From Ruminococcaceae bacterium FB2012 (lineage in GTDB: Bacteria > Bacillota > Clostridia > Oscillospirales > Ruminococcaceae), in contig FMXS01000022.1 of assembly GCA_900104495.1 (NCBI GenBank), positions 1-39,359 of the forward strand: 39,359 nucleotides of DNA, written 5' to 3'. Below the pieces are notes generated by a model that did not search any database, was not told the DNA's origin, and saw only the letters and a list, made by a program, of their open reading frames with translations. Each line of letters opens with the position of its first letter. Position 1 is the stretch's first letter. Below, piece after piece: positions 18,301 through 26,300 of the stretch. Made by a program: the position numbers and the translations under genes.

Positions 18301-19099
18301 GCAGATCTATCTGGCCTACAAAATGACCACGACCATTGACGATGCGGTCAAGAGCTTTGTCATAGACAGCGAGCACAAGGGTGCTGATGCTATAGACGTT
18401 AACGGCATCAAGTACACGCTCTGCAAGGGCGAAGGCTTTGACGGAAACATCAACGCAGGCAATGCCGGCAAGGCGATGTGGCTCTATTCCACCACGACAC
18501 AGCAGGGCGGCAACGACGGCGCTGTTGCAGATATCGAGATCGACAGCATATTCTCCGAAGATGCCGTCAGCAAAATGAACCTGAACGAAGGCGCGGGCGG
18601 CGATGTGCTTTATATGCACGGTGTTACCCTTGACCCGAAGGGCAAGCGTCTTGTGAAGAAAACTGTCGGTGACGACCCGGCTTACTATCCCTTCTGCTAT
18701 GCACTCGGATCGAAGATCAGAGTTGAAGTGAGAAACGTTTACAATCCTCAGAGGCTCAAGGCCGCAGGCAGGGCCGACTGGTATGACTGGAAGGCTCTCG
18801 GCGGAAATCCCAAGAGAAACTGGAACAATGCCGAGATAGATGATTTTCTCTTCCGTCTTGACGGCAGAACGCTCAGTAAGGATCTTGAGCTTGCGGGATT
18901 CAACCTGGGCGATGCCGAAATGCTCGTTACCGATATCAGCCCCGACATCGGAACAGCAACCTATTACGGCCTGAAATACTGGGTAGTCGAAAAGGTCAAG
19001 GCAGCATATATCCACAAGGATCAGTCCAGCGTTACCTCGAAATCGGTTATCGATGACTGGGAGCGCCACAGTACATGGGCATACTTTATCGTTCAGTAA
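15347..19099 (+). CDS. Giant multidomain lipoprotein (1250 aa), paralogue of the 4844-8791 product
   Basis: The protein has the same order of parts as its paralogue: lipoprotein signal (lipobox VFTGC, Cys 26), Ser/Thr/Glu linker to about residue 70, beta-rich Ig-like region with NVEVTYIG and KDNIKIKGVTVEKVEKKDD, a helical region from about 510 that opens with GKETWYGN and contains a hydrophobic segment and coiled coil, then repeats of the type DLN-x-x-AGG-x-x-IYL-x-Y from about 793 to 1100. The C-terminal 150 residues align with the paralogue (LVKKxxGDxPAYxPxCY, NGRT/DGRT motifs) but end differently. The start has GGAAGGG just upstream. The two copies lie in opposite directions on either side of the radical SAM operon. 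Function unknown. Confidence 0.85.
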   Translation: MKHRQIKKVLAAMLAVMMTASVFTGCDDKDESSSAAETTTTAATSEAETESKAETQTDSQAEPAAEPEKITASAVKFQSAGKYTTKVESKEVDLSGLTADNVEVTYIGFNGDEVLPETLSEDGSAGPYAPGERFTKLDEVKKNDDGTFDITFTDENVAQYGATQYTVRFKDLNESATVNVESEEIKLSAEATPINETTTEAKITLTLDNSEFADEVTEDMLSLGNAFQKMNIESLSSAGKNLTVQLTGSVTVYGEEGAFSFGTVSLDPAAVKDCNEVLTVGIDIQTQYAGFDGATLKFEDGKITGELKSYGAADLDKLTKDNIKIKGVTVEKVEKKDDVTAAVTMSAKDVKDVNGFVKLISGKEADFGGYKTTVDLKEASFYPVFDFCEEDGDNLKITLMLYCFDGTFDKDISAGSISFDGGFKEAKAESVKVTSDTVAELVLTVPAGGQKFDNFSLNGDVILAKGAMVNDWGEKTSEDAKYSRLYSNETMGKAAEGGTIDKLSPKALGQIQEWVRGKETWYGNAFYYGNMAISGYSAVKQVLEFAGIVKSEHQQVMDSLKNIQETLENMQNTLQRISKDTMETKKALYASTVADYEKDLFMLYDALIGYNSVITLAGNALAEQGTVLSEDATPEEALEYQHKIYKYIDEQLAKNPYDGNYCSFNDYYKTILQKFSVIAGENLSESTSNNPLLAYDRMYCNLYNFDTQAYLPRSAQRQIVRARLIEAMTIITARFEMTGTEPVEKWSRDYKKYKNYFDQAMHTIDALEVTGLTADQVSFSKREIEVEASNSEDFVSDIKVYGTSDKTAKAKLEQLGYTVINYDLNRKAGGYYIYLGYKTTKDYSKAIKNLVIRTGKNNNNEKWNNDGVEYTICPYDGDTKFKNEKGALNCDAGGTWMWLYYTKTEQADKKGITSIYANNGKSGSVSNKDLNDSSGGDDIYLHVTKLANAANYIKEVGVFKGDSSKVPSGYDAAVPANLNSGNGGEQIYLAYKMTTTIDDAVKSFVIDSEHKGADAIDVNGIKYTLCKGEGFDGNINAGNAGKAMWLYSTTTQQGGNDGAVADIEIDSIFSEDAVSKMNLNEGAGGDVLYMHGVTLDPKGKRLVKKTVGDDPAYYPFCYALGSKIRVEVRNVYNPQRLKAAGRADWYDWKALGGNPKRNWNNAEIDDFLFRLDGRTLSKDLELAGFNLGDAEMLVTDISPDIGTATYYGLKYWVVEKVKAAYIHKDQSSVTSKSVIDDWERHSTWAYFIVQ

Positions 19100-19123
19100 A
19101 ATGAATATCAGAAAAAAAAGAGC

Positions 19124-19160
19124 GGCTGCCGTAAAAGGCAGCCAGCTCCTTGTTTTGTTT
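19124..19160 (+). terminator. Probable intrinsic terminator after second giant lipoprotein gene
   Basis: A 7-bp stem GGCTGCC / GGCAGCC with loop GTAAAA is preceded by an A-tract and followed by a T-rich stretch ending near 19165. Confidence 0.7.
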
Positions 19161-19273
19161 TCGGGCAGACTGCTGCTCTCGCTGCTTTCTCCGCAGGCAT
19201 ACATAGATATCGCCGTAACGGCACATATAAAAAAGGAAAGAATTCTTTTTAACAAATTTTCCACCTCATTCAT
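19150..19273 (-). pseudogene. 5' remnant of a lipoprotein gene related to the C11 protease gene
   Basis: On the minus strand an ATG (19273), TGAGGTG and then TTG (19255) match the start region of the C11 protease gene at 508-526 almost base for base in layout. From the TTG it encodes LKRILSFFICAVTAISMYAC, a complete lipoprotein signal with its lipobox, then GESSESSSLPENK. After about 35 residues the frame runs into the convergent terminator and the antisense of the giant lipoprotein gene, where no linker or domain continues. I read this as the 5' end of a deleted paralogue. Confidence 0.6.
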
Positions 19274-19425
19274 CGGTTATGGCAGCTTTATTATTTCATA
19301 AGCGATATTTTTATCAACAAAGCTGAAAGGGCGGTTTTCTGCCCAATAACACATGAAAATTAACGGTCAAATGATCGGTTTAAGATATTTACTGCTGTTC
19401 CGAACGGAGCAAGAAGGAGGATATT

Positions 19426-22400
19426 ATGAAAAACAAACTGTTCAAGCGAATAACGGCATCGGCGGCAGCCCTGACGATGTTCGGCACGGCTCTGCTGTCG
19501 GAATTTCCTGTTCTGACCGCAAGGGCAAACAGCTCCATTACCTACATCAAGTACAGTTGGAACGTCGAAGAAAAGAAACTGGAAACGACCCAGATTGCAA
19601 CTGCAGATTACAATAATGTAACAGGTGGTGGCTCTTTTCCCACTGAGCCTTTATCGGGAACATATTACATACAAAACAGCTTAAATGTATACAGTTTTAG
19701 GGAGGTCAAGAAAGGCGAAACCCTTAACTTGATTGTTCCCGAGGGTGTGACACTGAATTTTACTAAAGGTTTCGGCTGCGGATATGATACGGACGGCAAA
19801 TACGCAACGCTGAATATTTTCGGCGGCGGCAAAATAATTGCGACTGGTGAAAAAAACTGCGCCGGCATCGGCGGCAAGGATAACGAAGCAAACGGCATCA
19901 TTACTATTCACGGCACGACTATCGAAGCCACCGGAGGTAAGCACGCCGCAGGTATAGGCGGCGGCGAGGGCGGACAGGATCCCGATGAAAAGGGCGAAAA
20001 GTCCAAGATCACGATATATGCCGGAGACATTACTGCAACAGGCGGTATTGACGGCGCAGGCATCGGCGGCGGCGATGAACAGCCCGGTGCACGCACCTAC
20101 ATTTACAGCGGAAAAGTAAACGCAAGCAGCCTGAAGCACGGCGCAGGTATTGGCGGCGGCGACGAGGAAGGCACCTTCGGCATCCACATCTACGACGGTA
20201 AGATCACAGCCACAGGCGGTGAAGGCGGAGCCGGCATCGGTGCCGGTGAAGAAGGCGGCAATCTTCGCCAAAAGGATAACGGCGGCGGTATCAACATCTA
20301 CGGCGGAGAGATCACTGCAAAAGGCGGCGGGATCAGTGAAAAAGATAATGTCCATGCCGGAGCAGGCATCGGCGGCGGTTGGGATGAAGACATGAGCGGA
20401 ACGATCTTCATCAGCGGCGATACAACGAAGCTTACCGCACAAGGCGGAATCGGTGCAGCAGGCATTGGTGCCGGCAGAGGTGAATGGCCGTTCCCCAACG
20501 GCGATATGAAAGGCGAAATCACGATTGAATGCGGCGATAACAGCGATCTCAAAATAATCGGCGGCTCCGGAGGTGCGGGCATCGGCGCAGGATTCCAAGG
20601 CAATATGCAAGGCAAAGCGTATATTTTCGGTGGAATAATAAAAATCACCAGCGGATATGAGGCTGCCGGTATCGGCGGCGGCCGCGAGGGAACCTTTGAT
20701 GAAGGCGGCGAGGGCGGTACCGTTTATATTGGCGGCGGAGATATCACGATCGATCTCTTGAGCAATGCTCCGCAGCTTGCCGATAGTCATGCGATTGGCC
20801 GCGGAGCCCTGGATGAAAAAACAGGAACACTTTATATTTCAAAAGACAATAACAAAACCGGGAGATGTATGCGTGTTGACTACCGGCTTTTTAGAGAGAA
20901 GGAGGGCTGGTCGGGTACCGCAAAAGCCGGCAGCCGCACGGATAAATGTCATGCAGAAAATGATGTACATATCACTGTATGTAATCACAAAGATGTCAAC
21001 GGCAAAAGCGGACTTACCTACACTATCCCAAAGAATGACAATTATCACCACAAGGTGAGCTGCAAATACTGCGGCTACAGTGCCACCGTGGAACACGAGT
21101 CGGGCACCTGTCCCTGCGGTCATCAGGAAGATACGAAATATGATGTTAAGGTAAATACCAAAAGCGGAAGCAGCCAGACTTATTATGAACCTTGGACAGA
21201 AACCTGCTCTGTTGTAAACGGCAAGACTTATTTCTGCCCCGAGTGTGAACATAAGCCCTCGGATATGCGTTTCATCGGCTGGGCAGTGAACGGCGATACC
21301 GCAAACCTCAAACAGTCCGGTGATCCGATCACCGTCAATGAAGATAAGACCCTTGAAGCGCAGTATGCCGACCTTTACAATATAACGGTCGATAATACTA
21401 TACCGGACGACAACTGGATATCGGTAAGTCCTGCTAAGGCGGACGAGGGTGATCAGATCACGGTTACCGCGCATCCTTACGGAAGATACAGGTTGAAATC
21501 CATTATAATAAAGAATAACGGTGCAGACGGTGAAGTGATCACAACAGCGAATGCAGAACCCGGTCAGAACAAATTCACGATCACCATGCCGGCAGCGGAC
21601 ATATATATCACTGCGGAGTTTGAAATCGACAAGAGTTTCATCACCGGCGCTTCACTCAGCCTCGGCGGAGAAATAGGCATAAACATCTATCTCAGTCTGC
21701 CTGATTTTATCCTGAACGACAGCGGCGCATATATGACCGTACAGGGACCGAATGATGACGAACCGGTCAAAAAACTTGTTTCCGGGCTTGAGATCACCGA
21801 AAACGGCTATCTTATAAACTATAAGACAAATGCGGCACAGATGGGTGAAAACGTATCTTTCAGACTGTATACCGGAGAGAACGAGAACATTCCGATCTGG
21901 AGCAGCGATCAGAAGTCATCTTACAGCGTTTTTAAATATGCTGTGAAAGACTATCTTGATTATGTCAGTGAACACGGACCGAGAGATCTTTTCGATCTTG
22001 TTGATACAATGCGGAGCTACGGCACCTGGGCAAGAGAATATCTTATCAGCACCGGCAAGGTCCCCGACACTACTGCTGCTGTGGACGATCCGGTGGATGT
22101 CTTAGACGTCAGCACGTCCGATCTCAGCTCATACAAGCTTGTCAAGACCGGCGATATTGAGGGCGTATCTGTCTCGCTGATCCTTGAGTCCAAGACTGCA
22201 TTGAGGATCTATTACAGCGGCGATGCTGTTGACGTGACCGTAAAAGACTTCAAGAACGGCAGCGTACAGTTCAATACCGGAACCAAGGGCGGCAAAAATT
22301 ATGTTGAGATCCTGGATATCGGCGCTCCCGAGCTTGACGAACAGTTCACGGTCACTTTCGGCACGCTGGGTACAGTCAAGGTAAGTGCGCTGTCCTTTGC

Positions 22401-22521
22401 CGAACTTGCATTGAGCACCTATGAAAACGATGAGAGCAAGTCCGAACTGTGCAATATGGCCAGGTCACTGTACCTGTACTTTGATGCAGCATCTCACTAT
22501 TTCGAATATCTGGAGGGTTAA
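19426..22521 (+). CDS. Gly-rich beta-helix surface protein with InlB-like repeat and shared C-terminal module
   Basis: The 1031-residue secreted protein has a Sec signal peptide (MKNKLFKRITASAAAL, cleavage near ARA). Residues about 125-470 consist of about ten imperfect repeats of the type GAGIGGG...G.I.I.GG.ITATGG, likely a right-handed beta-helix or similar solenoid. Next comes a Cys/His-rich patch (CKYCGY, CPCGH; about 540-565) that could bind zinc, then an InlB/Flg_new-like unit (RFIGWAVNGDTANL...LEAQYADLY), a bacterial beta repeat ending in MPAADIYITAEFE, and from about 739 the module starting ASLSLGGEIGINIY and ending in a YFEYLEG tail. AAGGAGGA precedes the ATG. The stop overlaps a small-peptide gene start region. 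Likely a cell-surface or carbohydrate-contact protein; the ligand is unknown. Confidence 0.88.
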   Translation: MKNKLFKRITASAAALTMFGTALLSEFPVLTARANSSITYIKYSWNVEEKKLETTQIATADYNNVTGGGSFPTEPLSGTYYIQNSLNVYSFREVKKGETLNLIVPEGVTLNFTKGFGCGYDTDGKYATLNIFGGGKIIATGEKNCAGIGGKDNEANGIITIHGTTIEATGGKHAAGIGGGEGGQDPDEKGEKSKITIYAGDITATGGIDGAGIGGGDEQPGARTYIYSGKVNASSLKHGAGIGGGDEEGTFGIHIYDGKITATGGEGGAGIGAGEEGGNLRQKDNGGGINIYGGEITAKGGGISEKDNVHAGAGIGGGWDEDMSGTIFISGDTTKLTAQGGIGAAGIGAGRGEWPFPNGDMKGEITIECGDNSDLKIIGGSGGAGIGAGFQGNMQGKAYIFGGIIKITSGYEAAGIGGGREGTFDEGGEGGTVYIGGGDITIDLLSNAPQLADSHAIGRGALDEKTGTLYISKDNNKTGRCMRVDYRLFREKEGWSGTAKAGSRTDKCHAENDVHITVCNHKDVNGKSGLTYTIPKNDNYHHKVSCKYCGYSATVEHESGTCPCGHQEDTKYDVKVNTKSGSSQTYYEPWTETCSVVNGKTYFCPECEHKPSDMRFIGWAVNGDTANLKQSGDPITVNEDKTLEAQYADLYNITVDNTIPDDNWISVSPAKADEGDQITVTAHPYGRYRLKSIIIKNNGADGEVITTANAEPGQNKFTITMPAADIYITAEFEIDKSFITGASLSLGGEIGINIYLSLPDFILNDSGAYMTVQGPNDDEPVKKLVSGLEITENGYLINYKTNAAQMGENVSFRLYTGENENIPIWSSDQKSSYSVFKYAVKDYLDYVSEHGPRDLFDLVDTMRSYGTWAREYLISTGKVPDTTAAVDDPVDVLDVSTSDLSSYKLVKTGDIEGVSVSLILESKTALRIYYSGDAVDVTVKDFKNGSVQFNTGTKGGKNYVEILDIGAPELDEQFTVTFGTLGTVKVSALSFAELALSTYENDESKSELCNMARSLYLYFDAASHYFEYLEG

Positions 22522-22526
22522 TGGAA

Positions 22527-22676
22527 ATGAAAACGGAATACACTTCTGTGGAAATGGAGATAATCATTTTTGAAACCGACGATGTGATAATCTCATCTTG
22601 TATTGGCGCTGATTCGTGTCAGGATGATTACGCTTGTAAATTTGATACTGAAACTGAACTGATACCCGCAAATTAA
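22527..22676 (+). CDS. Small Cys-containing peptide (49 aa) with EIIIFET-x-DVI leader-like segment; candidate precursor
   Basis: The gene encodes 49 residues. Two starts are possible, ATG 22521 (overlapping the upstream stop by one base) and ATG 22527; the second sits 9 bases after GGAGGG (22512-22517), the same spacing as the related gene at 2757, and is preferred. The N-terminal half, EYTSVEMEIIIFETDDVI, matches the leader-like part of the 40-aa peptide. The C-terminal half is different: Cys 25, 31 and 37 with C-x5-C-x5-C spacing in an acidic, Asp-rich context. No signal peptide is present. Position, shared leader and variable Cys core fit a precursor of a radical-SAM-modified peptide. That role, and the link to the operon at 9231-14766, is inference. 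Confidence 0.8.
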   Translation: MKTEYTSVEMEIIIFETDDVIISSCIGADSCQDDYACKFDTETELIPAN

Positions 22677-22732
22677 TAAACCGCAAAGCAGGACAGATTC
22701 GTTCTGTATTGCTCACTTTTAGGGAGAACACA

Positions 22733-23263
22733 ATGAAAAAACTTATATTTCCATTGCTGCTGTGCGCTTTGCTTCTTGTGGGCTGTGACGATGACAGCAG
22801 TTCTGAAAAGGACAGCAGCCTATCGTCAAGTCAAAGTGCAGCCGACAGCACAGCTTCGGCAGCTGCTGATGAAAACGCCGATGAAAGTCAGGTCTCTTCA
22901 AAAACCGAGGGGAGCATTTCGGCGGACAGCTCCCAAAAATCTGACAGTTTGGATGACACATCGGATGACACCAAGCCGCCTGTTGTGACTGCCGGGGATA
23001 TCAGCTCCGCACCGCAGTCTGATACTCAGAGCAAGGCTGAGATCGTTACATCAACTGTTACATATTCTGGCGATTCCGAAGCAGAGACCTCTGCTGCCAA
23101 GCAGACGACTTCGGCGGAGAAGCAGACCACATCGGGCAAGACAACATCCAGATCAACTGAAAAGTCTGCATCCGGATCAACATCAAAAGAGACATCATCC
23201 AAGCCCGAAATAACAAGCTCTCTCAGCAGTGAATTCGAGCTGCCGATAATACCGGTGGATTAA
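22733..23263 (+). CDS. Ser/Thr-rich linker-only lipoprotein
   Basis: The 176-residue product has a clear lipoprotein signal (LLLCALLLVGC, Cys at about 18) and then almost nothing but low-complexity Ser, Thr, Asp, Glu, Ala and Lys, ending FELPIIPVD. No folded domain is visible. It resembles the linkers that follow the lipid anchor in the other lipoproteins here but lacks a passenger domain. GGGAG about 6 bases before the ATG at 22733 supports this start over the in-frame ATG at 22709. It lies between the small-peptide gene and the next surface-protein gene, probably in one transcript. It may be a flexible surface anchor or a decayed lipoprotein. Confidence 0.75.
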   Translation: MKKLIFPLLLCALLLVGCDDDSSSEKDSSLSSSQSAADSTASAAADENADESQVSSKTEGSISADSSQKSDSLDDTSDDTKPPVVTAGDISSAPQSDTQSKAEIVTSTVTYSGDSEAETSAAKQTTSAEKQTTSGKTTSRSTEKSASGSTSKETSSKPEITSSLSSEFELPIIPVD

Positions 23264-23316
23264 TGTCAGCGAGATCGGGAACGATCCCGCAGTTAAGGCG
23301 AAAAGGAGAATAAGAT

Positions 23317-26300
23317 ATGAAAGGTAAATTATTCAGAAAAGTGACAGCGTCTGCTGCCGCACTGCTTATGGCAGGCACCTGTCTGCCCCCGGAGCTTTCT
23401 CTGACGTTTACGACGAACGCTTTGGAGTCCGTGACCTACACCGTATACAGTTGGGAAAACAATTCTTTGAAGAAAGTAGATCATACCCTCACGGAATACA
23501 AGGAAGTAACGGCAAACCTTACGACCTTAGGCCAAGGGGCTTATGTCGTAACATCCGATACGACGATAGATAATTATATCGAAGTCGAAAAGGGAGAGAC
23601 AGCGTTTCTTATTGTCCCGAAGGGTAAAACACTGACGTTAAAAAAGGGCATCGGTGTAGGTTTTGACAAGGACGGCAAATACGCCACGCTGAACATTCAC
23701 GGCGAAGGAAAGATCGTTGCCACCGGTAAAAGCAAGGCTGCGGGCATCGGCGGAAACGACGACGAGGCAAACGGCAATATCACTATCCACGGCACGACTA
23801 TCGAAGCCACCGGAGGCAAGCACGCCGCAGGCATCGGCGGCGGTGAGGGCGGAAAAGACCCGGACGCAAACTCTCCGACTATTAATATTTTCGCCGGAGA
23901 CATTACCGCCACCGGCGGCGTTGACGGTGCGGGAATAGGCGGCGGCGATTGCCAGCCCGGCGCACGCACCTACATCTACAGCGGAAAAATAACTGCCGAA
24001 AGCAAAAAGCACGGCGCAGGCATCGGCGGCGGTGACGATGAAGGCACCTTCGGTATCTGGATATACGGCGGCGAAGTTACGGCCACCGGCGGATATCGCG
24101 GTGCAGGCATCGGCGCCGGCGAAGAGGGCGGAAATCTGCGCAAGGCCGAAGACGGCGGCGGTATCAACATCCTCGGCGGTACTGTTACGGCAACAGGCGG
24201 CAGCGGCGGCGCAGGCATCGGCGGCGGCTACGATGAAGATATGAGCGGAACGATCAATATTTCAGGAGATTATACAAAGATCACTGCAAACGGCGGTTAC
24301 GGCAGTGCCGGCATCGGAGCAGGCAAAGGCGACAGCAGCGATTGGTGCGTGCCGGAAGGCGATATGAAAGGCACGATCACTATCGATTGCGGCGAACAAA
24401 GCGAGATCAAAGTGACCGGCGGCGGTAAGTCGGGTACTCACGGAGGCGGCGCAGGCATCGGTGCAGGCTTCGCCGGCAATATGACCGGAAAAGTCCATAT
24501 CAAAGGCGGCAATATCGAGATAACCAGCGGTGATATGGCTGCGGGCATCGGCGGCGGAAGGGAAAACGGCAAATACGGCGGCGAAGGCGGAGATGTTTAC
24601 ATCGGCGGCGGCAATATTACGATCAATACGATCAATTCTTTTTGGTATTACGAAGATAAAAGTCATGCGATCGGATGCGGCGTGGAAGACGCCAAAGACG
24701 GCTCCGTCTATATCAATGCAGACAACAACGAAACCGGAAATTATATGCGTGTTGCCTACAAGCCTTATGACAAAGAAAATTTTAAGACAGCATCGGCCTC
24801 CGATCGTTCAAAGAAAACTCACACCAGATGTACGCTTGTTATACAGAAATGCGACCACAGGGATTACAATCAGCCTGAAACAGATGAATCTCAGAAAGGC
24901 TTAACTACGACCATAACCCCCACCCAGCACATTAAAAAATGCAAATATTGCGGATATACGGAACAAGGAAATCATGAAGGAAACCCCTGTTCCTGCGGTT
25001 ATAGCAAAGAGAGTAATAATCGCACCGTTACTGTTAAAACTCAGCACGGCACCCCCGCACAGCTGGAAGCTACGACGGTGTTCGTTAAATCGGGGGACAG
25101 CTATGAGATCCCGGAATGCGATGAAAAACCGGGTGGAAAGCGCTTTGTCGGTTGGGCATGGGGTGACGATACTGCCAACCTGAAACAGCCCGGTGATATC
25201 ATCACAGTTTATTCCGATGTGGAACTTACCGCACAGTATGCAGATCTTTATCGAATTCTCAAGAATACTTCTGTTCCTAACGGCTGGATAGACGCTTCAA
25301 CGTTTTCAGCAGATGCAGACGATATGATCACAGTCAATTCTGTTGCTAATACCGGCTACAGACTCAGCTCCGTAACTGTCAAGGCAGGAGACGAAAACGG
25401 AGAAGTGCTCATCAGCAAGGAAATCGATGAGGGCGACAGCTTTACTATCCCGATGCCTGCACAGGACATCTACATCACAGCCGAATTTGAAGAAAAAGTA
25501 TACAGAGTGAATATAAGCACCTCAGGCCCCGGCACGGTTACAGCAGACAAGCAGAGCTTTGCATACAGCCAGTTCCAGGAAAACGAGACCGTCACACTGA
25601 CAGTAACACCCGCCTCAGACTATCAGCTTGAGAAGCTCAGCTGCAAAACGAAAGACGGCACAGAGATCGAACTGACAGAGGCAAACGGTACATACACCTT
25701 TAAAATGCCTGCGGAAGACGTGTTCGTATCGGCTGAATTTGAAGAGAAAAAAGAACACTCCGACACCTACATCCTGGGCGTAAGCCTTTCGCTGCGCGGC
25801 GAGATAGGCGTGAACATCTATGTAAGAGCCGGCACAGACCTCGGCACCGGCGGATATATGACTGTTCAGGGTCCCAACGACAGCGAAGCCAAAAAGGTAA
25901 TGCTCGACGATTCCTCCTACGACGACGAACAGGATGCATACAGGATAAGCTGCCCCGTTTATTCGGCTCAGATGGGCGAGAAGGTAACCTTTATTCTTTA
26001 CAACAGCGCAGGCGTTAAGCAGCAGCTCTGGAACTCCGAGAGGAACGCAAGTTATTATGAGGATCCGTTCACCTATTCGGTATGTGACTATGCAGCGAAT
26101 GTTGTTAAGGAAGGTAGCCAGGCTTCCGCCAAGCTGAAGGATCTTGCATCAAATATGCTCCTTTACGGCGCATGGTCAAGAGAGTATCTTATCTCCAAAG
26201 ATAAAATACCGTCCGAAACCAAAGAAATAATATCGGGCGGACCCACAGCAATCACCGGTGTAGATCAAAAAACACTTGTCGATTATGCTTTGGAGACGAG

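Noticed and set aside
18248..19149. Continuation of the minus-strand frame starting at 19273 (341 codons in total)
   Set aside because: Only the first 35-40 residues look like protein (lipoprotein signal); the rest is antisense to the giant lipoprotein gene.
19860..20700. Repeated GGCGGC-rich units considered as a CRISPR array or DNA repeat
   Set aside because: The units are coding, of variable length and conserved at protein level (GAGIGGG); there are no constant repeats with unique spacers. No CRISPR array was seen in the window.
19681..20790. Minus-strand frame of 369 codons, Ala/Asp-rich
   Set aside because: It is antisense to the Gly-rich repeats; the GC-rich repeated codons keep the opposite strand open by composition.
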